NCBI RefSeq assembly: GCF_026213295.1
Contig: NC_079422.1
Span: forward strand, 24,520,686 to 24,584,685
DNA from: Gadus chalcogrammus
Taxonomy: Eukaryota; Chordata; Actinopteri; Gadiformes; Gadidae
Direction: 5' to 3'
Length of the DNA: 64,000 bases
Shown here: piece by piece, positions 1 through 12,000 of the stretch
Position numbering within the stretch: position 1 is the stretch's first letter
Layout of the letters: each line of letters opens with the position of its first letter
Notes under the pieces: model-generated
What the model saw: the letters and a program-made list of their open reading frames with translations, nothing else
Database searches by the model: none
What the model was told of the DNA's origin: nothing
Program-made: the position numbers and the translations under genes

Positions 1-80
1 AATAATTTAAGATTTAATTTCAATATTAATTCTGTCGTCGTCCCTCTTTATTATTTAAGGTGTCGACAGTGAACTCTGAC

Positions 81-3000
81 CTCTATTTTAGGGTCCTTCA
101 GCCAGGTCTCTGCCAGCGAGAGGCAGAACCTGAGGGACTGGGTCTTCTCATTGCCTGCAGAGAAAGAAGAAGCGATACATCCATGGAAGGAGCTTTACCA
201 ACCTGTTCTCACTGCGGCAGCCATTCTCCAAACAGGGATTGTAATGAAGTCTATACATATCATTTCTCAAGACAGTGACATTGCAATACAACACTGTGAT
301 AAATCCAGATCACAATAGTCACTATTGCCGCTTTTCCACCGCACATGTAGCTCGACTCGACACGACACGACTCGACACGACTCGACACGGTAGCAGCGCG
401 GGTGCTTTTCCACCGCAAATAGTACCTCCGGGACGTGGGCGGGGTCGTCTGCGCGAAAGGGCCGTGACGTATCTTTGTACGCGACGCAAACAACACCTAC
501 GTAACCCACACATGGACAGAACCCACATAACAACAATGGAGAACATCGATGCGATGGTATTCGTGTTCGTATTATTAGCTGGCAAGTTGAAGAAGTGGAA
601 TATGTTGGCTGCGGCGCTACTATGGCTGTTCTATCGTTACCAGCATGGTTGCCATGTCGCTCTCGTGACTTCGTCACACTCTCTGGCCAATCAGTGGCCG
701 GCCGTCTGCCGACGTCACCTTTTAGCATCGGCTCAGCCGCTTGGAACCTAGAGCGAGGCGGTACTAGAAAAAGCAGCCACTTGAGGTACTAGATCGCGGT
801 GGAAACGCAAAAAAGGCGAGCTGAGTCGAGTCGAGTCGAGTCGTGTCGAGCTGGTACCATGCAGTGGAAAAGCGGCATAAATGTTATTATTGATTATATC
901 CACACCATCATCCAACTATATTATTATGACAGATTATAGTTTTATTATATAATGTATTTACATTTCTAAAATACCACATTACATGGATAATCGGTATGCA
1001 ATCTCACCTGTAATCAACCCCAATTCAGTCCTCAATTTTACCTGGGAAAACTCTTGAGTAATCTGTGATTAGTCTGACCTCAAGGCAGCTCCTAGTAATC
1101 GGAGCAGTGTTTAATCTGACCAGCTGGCATTCTGATTATTGATCTGTGTTTAATATGACCTGGGGGCAGCCCCGGGTAATCTGTGTTTGATCTGACCTGG
1201 GGGCAACGCCTGGTAATCTGTGTATAATCTGAATTGAAGGCAGCTCCTGGTAGTCTGTGTATAATCGGACCTGGGGGCAGCTCCTGGTAATCTGTGTATA
1301 ATCTGACCTGGGGGCAGCTCCGGGTAATCTGTGTTCAATCTGACCTGGGGACAGCTCCGGGTAATCCGTGTTCAATCTGACCTGGGGACAGCTCTGGGTA
1401 ATCTGTGTTTAATCTGATTTTGGGACAGTTCCTGGTAATCTGTGTTTAATCTGACCAGGGGGCAGTTGCTGGTAATCTGTGTTTAATCTGACCTGGGGGC
1501 AGCCCCTGGTAATCTATGTTTAATCTGATTTTGGGGCTGCTCCTGGTAATCTGTGTTTAATCTGACCTGGGGGCAGCTCCTGGTAATCTGTGTATAATCT
1601 GACCTGGGGGCAGCTCCTGGTATTCTGTGTATAATCTGACCTGGGGACAGCTCCTGGTAATCTGTGTATAATCTGACCTGGGGGCAGCCCGTGGTAATCT
1701 GTGTATAATCTGACCTGGGGGCAGCTCCTGGTAATCTGTGTATAATCTGACCTGGGGGCAGCTCCTGGTAATCTGTGTATAATCTGACCTGGGGGCAGCT
1801 CCTGGTAATCTGTGTATAATATGACCTGGGGGCAGCTCCTGGTAATCTCTGTATAATCTGATTTTGGGGCAGCTCCTGGTAATCTGTGTATAATCTGACC
1901 TGGGGGCAGCTCCTGGTAATCTGTGTATAATCTGACCTGGGGGCAGCTCCTGGTAATCTGTGTATAATCTGACCTGGGGGCAGCTCCTGGGTGATCTTGT
2001 GCGCGGTGGCGGCGGCCCACTCTGGGTTCTGGATGCAGCGGATGTAGTCCATGATGGTCTTGGCCACCTCGAAGCTGTGGCGGTTGGGGCCGGGGCCGGG
2101 GCCGGGGCCGGGCCTCGGGCCACGGCCGCTCTGCCTCAGCAGCAGGGGCTTGAGGCTCTTCTCAAACACGTTGTTGACCGCCAGCATGTACAGCTTGTCC
2201 AGGCTCACCTGCACACACACCGGGGGAAAACCCTTTGTTTAGTTTCCTGGTTTTGACTCATTTTAAAAATTTGATGCGTTAAATTTAAGCTTTTGTCAAA
2301 TGTTTTATCATTACATCACTGCAACAATGATTCTGAAAGGTTTATCGAAAAAAATGTGGGTCACTCCATCGTGTGACATCCAGCCCTGAACTACCCTTGT
2401 GCTTTGCTCTGTGAAACGGCCCCATTCACTGATTGGCTAAGCATGCCAGAGTGGGGATGTATACTTAGTAGGGGTGTGACGATATCTCGTGCCACGAGAT
2501 CTCGCGAGATTAAACTCGACGATATTACCCGTCGCGTTAAAAATCTGTCTCACAAGATTTCTGAGCTATCCAAACTTCTATTTGTGGCCTGTAGGGGCAG
2601 TAATGCGCCTTTGCTACGTCTGCCAGAACCTTACGAAGGAGAAGGAAAAGAAGAAGAGGAGGAGAAGGAGGGGAAGCAGGGGAAGCAGCCATAGGCAGCC
2701 AGAATGACGTCGGAAAATACCCGTATTACCGTCGAAGATGCCCCCGCCACTTTTAAATGATTTGTTTGGCAGCATTTTGGGTACCCGGCGGAAATTATGA
2801 ATGGCAGTAGAGTGACTGATAAGACACGGACAATACCAAGTTGTCAGTGACATACTTGGTCAGACTCTGTTTGCACTATTTGCACTCTGTATTGATGGAG
2901 TAGAACTTTGATTTGGTTTTGCACATAATATTGTTTGCACTTGAAAAAAAAGATAATTATTTAATTTAATTTATTTTACTTCAACTTTTATAAATTTTAG

Positions 3001-6000
3001 TTTTAGTTTCAATTTCATGAATGTTAAGAGTTATAATAAAACATTTCAAAATGCATGTGCAACTCGGTTAAATAAAAGTCTGTTGGTCCAGTCATATATT
3101 TTGTCATTGTAGTTTTCTTAAAATCTCGTCTCGTCTCGTTCTCGAGAACCGAATATCGTGTCTCGTCTCGTCTCGTGAGCTGAGTGTATCGTCACACCCC
3201 TAATACTTAGCATTTGTATATAGGGCTATTTATCCATTCAGCACTTTAAGTGGCCTACAAGTAAGCCTGAGAGCAAACCAAGCATTGTTAAGAATGATGA
3301 ACTAGGATTTAGAGCACTTCAGATCCTAGATAGAAGATGGATACCAATGCATGATGGGGAGGATTGGTGACACCAGATTTGAATGGATCAACAATGATTA
3401 CAATAAAAAGAGTGAAGATTATTATCCGCTTGACAAACAATACAATGCTTATTGCCTCGGCCTCATGTTGCTGTATGAACCGAAGAATGGGAGGAGGAGT
3501 GGTACCTTCATCAGCTTGCTGATCAGCAGGATTGTAGGGAAGGTTTCCTCACTGAGCTCTGGAGCTGAGGAAAGGAGAGCGTGTTAGTGGCTCCTCCACG
3601 GATCAAGGGATGGATCCCAATGTTTGTCACATAAACCATCCATGCGATGAATATATAATGTAACATATCATCTATAATTAAACGGTAGCACACCGATTAA
3701 AACAGTTGCACAAAACAAACAGGATTCTAGCAGTTTCCGTTTTCAGAGATACTAGTAAGCAAGTAGTAAATGGACTGCATTTACTGTACATAGCTCATTT
3801 CTAACCAGCGGCCACTCAAAGCGCTTTACAATATTGCTTAACATTTCCCCATTCCATTCATCCACACACCGACGGCGGTGTCAACCATGCAAGGCGACGG
3901 CCAGCTGGTCGGGAGCAGATAGGGTGAGGTGCCTTGCCCAGGGACACCTCAGCACTCATTGAGGAGGAGCAGGGGATCGAGCTAGCAGCCTTCCGGTTAC
4001 CAGCCAACCCGCTCCACCTCCTGAGCCATATGACGCCCATAGAGATTAACTTGGTAGGTAGTCATTTGTAATTTGCAATTACTAAGTAATTTGTTAGTTT
4101 TATCCCGCTGTGGATCATGTCATTGCGGCAGGCTGTTGGTAAGCCCGACGCCACCCACCACTTCCAGTAGTGGGTGCGGTGGATCAGACTCACCGATGAT
4201 CTCCCAGTAGTGGGTGCGGTGGATCAGACTCACCGATGATCTCCCAGTAGTGGGTGCGGTGGATCAGACTCACCAATGATCTCCCAGTAGTGGGTGCGGT
4301 GAATCAGACTCACCAATGATCTCCCAGTAGTGGGTGCGGTGCATCAGACTCACCAATGATCTCCCAGTAGTGGGTGCGGTGGATCAGACTCACCGACGAT
4401 CTCCCAGTAGTGGGTGGGGTGCATCAGACTCACCGACGATCTCCCAGTAGTGGGTGGGGTGCATCAGACTCACCGACGATCTCCCAGTAGTGGGTGCGGT
4501 GGATCAGACTCAGAAATGATCTCCCAGTAGTGGGTGCGGTGGATCAGACTCACCGACGATCTCCCAGTAGTGGGTGCGGTGCATCAGACTCACCAATGAT
4601 CTCCCAGTAGTGGGTGGGGTGCATTAGACTCACCGACGATCTCCCAGTAGTGGGTGGGGTGCATCAGACTCACCGACGATCTCCCAGTAGTGGGTGCGGT
4701 GGATCAGACTCACCAATGATCTCCCAGTAGTGGGTGGGGTGCATCAGACTCACCGATGATCTTCCAGTAGTGGGTGGGGTGCATCAGCATGTGGAATGGC
4801 AGCCGGCTTTGGGCCAGGGCGCTGGGCTGCAGGCAGTTCTCCAGGAGGTAGGAGCTCTCCAAGTCCGTGGGCGGGCCGATGCGGCGGTAGGACTGCAGGT
4901 GCTTCAGCAGGCTGACGTACTGGAGGAGGGCGTTGAGAACACAGGGTACGAGGGTGAGGCGTTGGGAGAGGGGGAGCAGAAAGGCCGTGGGGGGCTGCGT
5001 GGTGTTGAGGATGTTAACTGGTGTCCTGGATGATACATCTTAAACGTGGAACGTTCTGGAAACAAAGAAACTAAAAACGTGTCTCCAACAATATTGTGAA
5101 ATTGGGAGTTTTATAAATAATGTCCAGCTCTAGATTTGAAGTCGACATAGAGGTGCTCTATTTTCCCTGTGCCGACCAATCAAACCAATTCCAAATGTCC
5201 TCCATCGTAGATACAGAGGGCAGGACCCTGGAGAGCGACGCTTTAAGAGAAGGCTAAGGTGGGCATGGTACTGGCTGATCAGTATCATGAGCGACCACTC
5301 ATCAGCTAGGCCTAAAAAAAAAAAAAAAAGTTTGGTTCCTGTTGGTCAGTTGAGGTCATGGGTAGGTAGGGAATTTTTTTAATTTTTTTTAATTATTTTT
5401 TTTTTGCTCATCCTTGTATAGAATGAAGAGGTGCTGTACCAAATCGTAATTATAGTTTGCATAATTTTCTTTTTTTATGAGCTTCTTTTTTGAAAGCTCA
5501 TAAAATAATTTGGGTCGCACATAAATCGACAGGGTAGGTCGGAAACCGGACCAAACTAATTTTTTTTTTAGGCCCTATCCATAGCAAGCTGTTGAACCAG
5601 GAAGGTTCTTCTCCACACGAGGGGACGTTAATAGAGCCGAGCCACCGTATCAGGTGAGATCCCGCCGTGTGCGGGCGGGGCGTGTTACCTGGCTGACTGA
5701 GAAGCAGGTGACGTTCTCGTCGGCCGTCTGGATGATCTTCAACACCACCTCGATCCTCTCGTAGCAGTACGGGCTGAGCTGAGAGACCGAACGAGAAGAA
5801 GAGGGCATCAGACAGAGAGGCAACGTGGGAGGAAGAGGACGCCAGACACAGAGACAACGTGGAGCCATGCAGTCGACTTGACCAAACTACAGTTAGGTAC
5901 CCAGACCTTTTGGGTGACGCAAACGATACTAAATCGCTGCAAAAACACCTATGCTAAATACTCCTATTTACGATTGGTAACTTAAAGATGCTCTTGTCCT

Positions 6001-9000
6001 TTAACGTCCACACCATTAAGGAGCAGGTAGGGGTAAGCATACCTTGCTCAAGGCAGCTAAAATAGCTGCGAAGATACCTCTGCTAAATACTCCTTCTGTT
6101 TACAATATCTAATTTAAAAGAAGCTTGTATTGAAGCAACCTTGTAACATCCATTGCAATAAGGAGCAGGTAGGGCATCTTGCTCAAGGGGGCCAGACAAG
6201 GGTTTGATCTCGGAACCCTGCAGGCGAGAGCCTGACGTCTATGCCGTGCCTCCCAAACTACTCCGACTCCAAGAGCCCTCACCTTGAGCAAGGCAGCGCT
6301 GAGGCTGTCGGTGAGGTTGCTGGTGCTGATCAACATGGGGATGATGGTCAGCACGCGGTCCATGGCGTCGGCGTGGCCCAGAGGAGGGGGCGCCTCGTCC
6401 TCGCCGGTCACCGTGGCGACGCCCGGTTCCTCCTCCTCCTCCTCCTCCTCCTCCTCTTGGGGCAGCAGCAGGGTGGTGATGTACAGGTTGATCACCATGT
6501 CCTGGTCCAGGCCGTAGGCGCTGGATGGGAATCAGGGAGGCGGTCGTCATAAGATGCGGCACACAGGGGTATGACAGAGTAAAGATAAAAAATAATAATA
6601 ATAATCATAATCTGCATTAACCGCAATTTACAGATGGAAATCTGTTGGCCCAAAGCTTTCTGACCCTAGATTCAGTCTCAGTCACGACCATAAATGGAGG
6701 CTTCGTTGAGCTGCAGGTCAACAATTCACTTCAATTTTATTTGCATAGACCTTAATCATAGGACCAGTGTCAAAGGCCATGTATTTATGACACCCCTTTA
6801 CTCTAGCCCCCCAGGGGGCAAGAAAAAAATAATCCCTTTCAAGAGTACATTGGTATCCCAGCACTCATACGTCGGTACTTGTTCACGTCAACCATGGGAA
6901 ATCAAACGACTAAATGACTATTAAGCGGAGGCATGGCTGGAAGAGCCCAGCTCCCAGGCTGTTCTGCGTCCAGCTGAAAAGGCCCACCAGCATCGGGTCT
7001 GACCTGCAGTACTGGAGGATGATGTCGGGCGTGATGTTCCGGTTCCTGACCAGAACAGGGATCATGTTGGTCTTCATCTCCGGAGGCTGACGGAACACAG
7101 ACTGGATGGAGATCTGGGAGCAGAGGAGGGTGAGTTAAACTCGAGGCCAAGACATCAAACACGGCAAGAAATCTGTAATAACGGGAGTCGGAACAAAGTG
7201 AGTTGTACAGTGACTCTAAACAAGACGGTCGCTCATTATAATTAATACAGCTGGGGTTAAGGTTAGACCATGGGGGATTATAGGGTTAATAGAGGGCAGG
7301 AGCCAGTCCATCTCATTGCCTTTTTGATCGCCATATCCCAATTACTAATCAACAATGAACCCCACAAAAAAACAAACGTGTCAAACGCATCGTAATAAGT
7401 CATCACATTGCTCTATTCAGAATTCATATTAGACTCATGCAATGGAAATTTCCATGAGACATGTGGTTCCCAAGACACTAAGACACCTTGACCCATTAGT
7501 TATTATCTATAGTACCGTAACCACTTCACTGTTTATACCGTGCTTATCGCCATTGAGGGGAGTGAGACTGCCTCGGCTGACTAACAATCCCTGACCTGAG
7601 GCAGCAATCCCACGAGCTACATCCTGAGATGGCCGAACGCAGCAGTGGCATCCCTATCTGCGGCTGGCCCTCAAGGACGTCTCCCTGCTTTAACACTGGG
7701 GTGAGCCAGCTGTTCATGGCTCACTACAGCGCCTCAGCCAGCAGTAGGCTTGTCGTCTGGTGTGGCCTCTCTGCAGAGACAACATTCATTTTATTCTATT
7801 GTTACCCTTTATTATAATAAACTCTAAGTTGATTCTGAGGTGTGTGTTCAAAGAACTTCCAACCCACGCAGCAAAAGTTCTCCAGTCAGACCAGAGGGTT
7901 CAACACAGCGTTTCTGGAACTAACCCCTAGTTTTCCCAGCTTGATGCCCCATTCAGCGTCAGTGATGACCGATAAAAACTTCTCTTCCTCCGGTTTATCT
8001 TGGTACAGGTGGCACAGTTGAGCCCCTACCAGAGCAACGGCCTAAAAGAAAAGAAAAGTTGATGAATATATTATAGAGGATGGAACTAAGCATAGAGATG
8101 TCTAGGATAACAGTTCATATATCAGAGTCACTTAAATGACTCAGGACATTTATATCATTACAGGATGCAGGTATCGTTTTATCTGAGAAGGTGTAACCAA
8201 GTATAATAATAATAATAATAATAGATAATAACCAGCAGAGCAAAACAAAGGATAAATGATAAATAAAACCAAAGCACTAACCATGATCTTGTCATAGTTC
8301 TGCCAGGTGTTGTCCACCACCTTCCACAGCAGTTTGAAGACCTCATTCTTGGACAGGAGAGTGCAGAGTCCAATAGCCAAGTCACAATCCAACACTCCCC
8401 AGTTAAACACCTTGAACGCAGAGGAGAAACCCAATATGATCAATTAGAGACCCCCAAAACAAACAATACTAGTTAAAAAGATACGATGTGACGTTGTACC
8501 CTAGGGGGCCTCTCTCAGGGCCAGAATCATGGCTAGAGGGCCCGGGCTCCTCACCTACCTTGTTAAGGAGGGCCACGGCAACGTTGTTAAGGGTGGCTAT
8601 AGTCGACTTTCGGACTTCAGTCATTAATGTGTTGTACTCTTGAAGACGGCCTTTATCATAGAGCTGGAAAAACGTCAACACAATAAGGTTATTTCATTCC
8701 CGAAAAACCAACACCATGGACCAACATATAAACTCCATTTTGTTTATCTCCTCTTTTTTAATTCTGTCAAGGCCACAGAGAGCATGTGGTGTAAACCTAT
8801 GAAATCATTGGTGGTATCTCGCCAAAGCCAACTATGTGCCTGGCTTTGCAAGTTAGAATACCCTGTACAAATACAACCTCTGGCCTGCAAACCCATTTTT
8901 AAGTTTGAAAAATCTGGATTGTTGTCCACACACACATCGTTTGGACCTAACCCTCATCAGCCCATAATAAATGTCCAGTGTGCGGTACGGGAAAGGCAGA

Positions 9001-12000
9001 CGGATTGGACATACAGACAAACAGACAGACACACAAAGTCCACAGACAGACAGAGGCGGACACACACAGAGGGGCAGACAGACGGAGCACCTTTGTGCTG
9101 AGCTTGACGTCCATGATGTTGGAGGTGACGTGCTGAAGACAGCTGCAGTAGGAGTTGACGAGCACGCGCAGGGCCAGCTCCAGCTGACTGCACTCCTGCA
9201 GCATCTGCAGCATGTTGTTCAGCGGGCCCAGCAGGGGCTGAAGGTAGCTGGAGCCTGCAGGCACCGCCCAGCTTTAGTACTTCATGTGGACCGTCTTACC
9301 CAGCTTTAGTACATCACATGGACTGTCTTCCCCAGCTTTAGTTCATTACATGGACTGTCTAACCCAGCTTAAGTACATCATATGGATTGTCTTCCCTACC
9401 TTAAGTAAATCACATGGACTGTCTTCCCCACCTTAAGTACATCACATGGACTGTCTTCCCCACCTTAAGTACATCACTTGGACTGTCATCCCGAGCTTTA
9501 GTACATCACATGGACTTCGTCTTCCATATAAATCTATTTATGAATTTGAGACTGGGTAGTTACCATCTTCAAAAGAGCAGTGTGACAGACAGGAGCAGTC
9601 CAGCGGGTAGAGCTTGAGGTCTGAAATGATAACAACGTTCTTCACTTTGACTTTGTGATGGCTACTTGTTGACACCGTGACACGACACTCGTCTGGCCTG
9701 ATGACATAATGTGTTTTGGGGATTTCTTTGACCAAGGGACTGCTTGCTTTATGAAGACAATTTGCTAATGTACAGAAAATAGATAAATATCTACACACAT
9801 ACAGTATGTACACTACATGCACACCACCACACACGCACACTCTTACCTGGGGACATAGGCAGCAAGCTGTTTGTGATTTCATACTGGACTGGCAGCACAG
9901 ACACCTCGTCCAAGACGATGCAGTCCTCCCTAAACAGGTCCTGGAAGGTCCACTGGGAGTACGGGTCCCCCTTTGCCTCCAAACTCACATCCTACATAGA
10001 GGACCATCATGCACCACTGTTTACCTGTCTACCTGTTAGCAGGTGAGGGACTCAAGGAATGACTGGATACCAGCAGGTTAGTGTAGGGCTGGGCGATTAA
10101 TCAAATCTTGATCGCAATTTCAACGATCACAAAACTAATTTTGATTAGATGTTTTATAGAAAGTGCAGAACAGCTGGATACAGATCTGTACATAATTTTA
10201 GATTTGAACATTTTATTTTTTTGTGTATTTTTTTCAAGGCGAAATTTCAAAGTTCTCAGTTACAAAGTGTTTTTTGGGAGAGACATGCTGAGTTAATTCA
10301 TCATGTTTTCTAACAAAAAAATAAATGTTTGAATAGTCGTGATTTCAATATTGACCAAAATAACTGTGATCATGATTTTTTCCATAATCAAACAGCCCTA
10401 GGCTATTGCTTTTAACATGTAGTGCAGGGGTGTCAAACTCATTTTAGCTCAGGGGCCACATGGAGGATAATCTATTCCCAAGTGGGGCGGATCGGTAAAA
10501 ATATGGCATAATTATGTAAAATTAAACATGCTGTGAGCACACCAAACACAGGTTTCCCATCTACTTCCGTGAATAAAAAGGACGATGACCATTTTTCTTG
10601 GAAAATTCTGCACTCTGTGTCCACTTTTCGTCTTTTTGACAGAGACATTTTGGGGCAATGAGAGTGCCAAAGCGCATAATGTTGAAAGTATAAGGCAGAA
10701 CGACAAGGTAGCTCCGGGCTAGCTGCACTACCTGTTTATACTTGCTCCCTGCTCAGCCCCGGTATAAAGTTTGCTTGCTTAACATAATTGCTATTGCGAC
10801 TTCTAGTGGACACATTAAGAACAGCAGTTTCCTTCATTGAAAAATAGCAGATCATTTTACGTTACATTCCAAAGCGACTTCCAGTTACACACAATTGTCC
10901 ATTAGTTCAATGTACAACAAATTAATCAGTGGCAGTCAATGCAATCCATGTAATGCTAGGAAGGATTTTTATAAAAAAAAGTATAACTTTTTTTTTAATT
11001 TTTAATTTTTCTTTTTACAATACTGTACTTCACAAAATCATCTTGCGGGCCGGATTAAACCCGTTCGCGGGCCCGATCCGGCCCGCGGGCCGTACGTTTG
11101 ACACCCCTGATGTAGTGTAATTAGATATTAGCCTAATCGGACAGTACATGGAGAGTGTGTATATTGTATAGTCTGTCTTGCATTTTTTAACTAACTTACA
11201 AAAAGCTGATGTGTGGCCTCATGATACTGACCTTGGCTATAAAACCGTAGTTGTCTGAAAACAGACACTGATGATAAACATCCATGGCTATCCTGGTACT
11301 CTTGCAGAGCTCCAGACAGTCCAGCAGCAGGTCTGAAACAAGACAAACATCTTAAAACAGGCAACTTTGCATATCCACCATTTTATGCTTTTCCTAGTGG
11401 TTGTTTGTGTGTGTATGTATGAGTGAGTAAGTGAAAAAGTATGACTGAGTATGAGGGATTGAGTATTTGTGTATGAGTGAGTGAGTGAGTATGAGTGAGT
11501 GAGTGAGTATGAGTGAGTGAGTGAGTGAGTGAGTGAGTGAGTGAGTGAGTGAGTGCGTTAGTATGAGTATGAGTGAATGAGTGAGTTAGTACGAGTAAGA
11601 GTGAGTTAGTACAAGTAAGAGTGAGTGAGTACGAGTATGAGTGAGTGAGTTAGTACGAGTGAGTGAGTGAGTTAATACGAGTATGAGTGAGTTAGTACGA
11701 GTATGAGTGAGTGAGTTAGTACGAGCACAAGTATGAGTGAGTGAGTTAGTATGAGTGAGTGAGTTAGTACGAGTACGAGTGAGTGAGTTAGTATGAGTGA
11801 GTGAGTGAGTTAGTATGAGTATGAGTGAGTGAGTTAGTACGAGTGAGTTAGTACGAGTACGAGTGAGTGAGTGAGTTCGAGTACGAGTGAGTGAGTTAGT
11901 ACGAGTGAGTGAGTGAGTGTATGAGTATGAGTGAGTGAGTGAGTGTATGAGTGAGTGAGTGAGTTAGTACGAGTATGAGTGAGTGAGTACGAGTATGAGT

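Noticed and set aside
275..751. Open frames at 275-751 on both strands
   Set aside because: They lie in a MITE-like element with inverted ends; no recognisable domain or splice context.
1136..2220. Repeat-rich minus-strand frames as an independent gene
   Set aside because: They are the KNTC1 exon 2208-1974 reading into its donor-derived minisatellite.
4160..4793. CRISPR-like regular direct repeats
   Set aside because: Units are contiguous with no unique spacers, and the genome is vertebrate; an ordinary minisatellite.
6241..6562. Plus-strand frames over KNTC1 exon 6520-6283
   Set aside because: Antisense shadow of the Glu-rich KNTC1 exon.
7629..7817. 62-codon plus-strand frame MAERSSGIPICGW
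   Set aside because: Short, in a KNTC1 intron, no similarity recognised and no splice partners; may be a repeat remnant.
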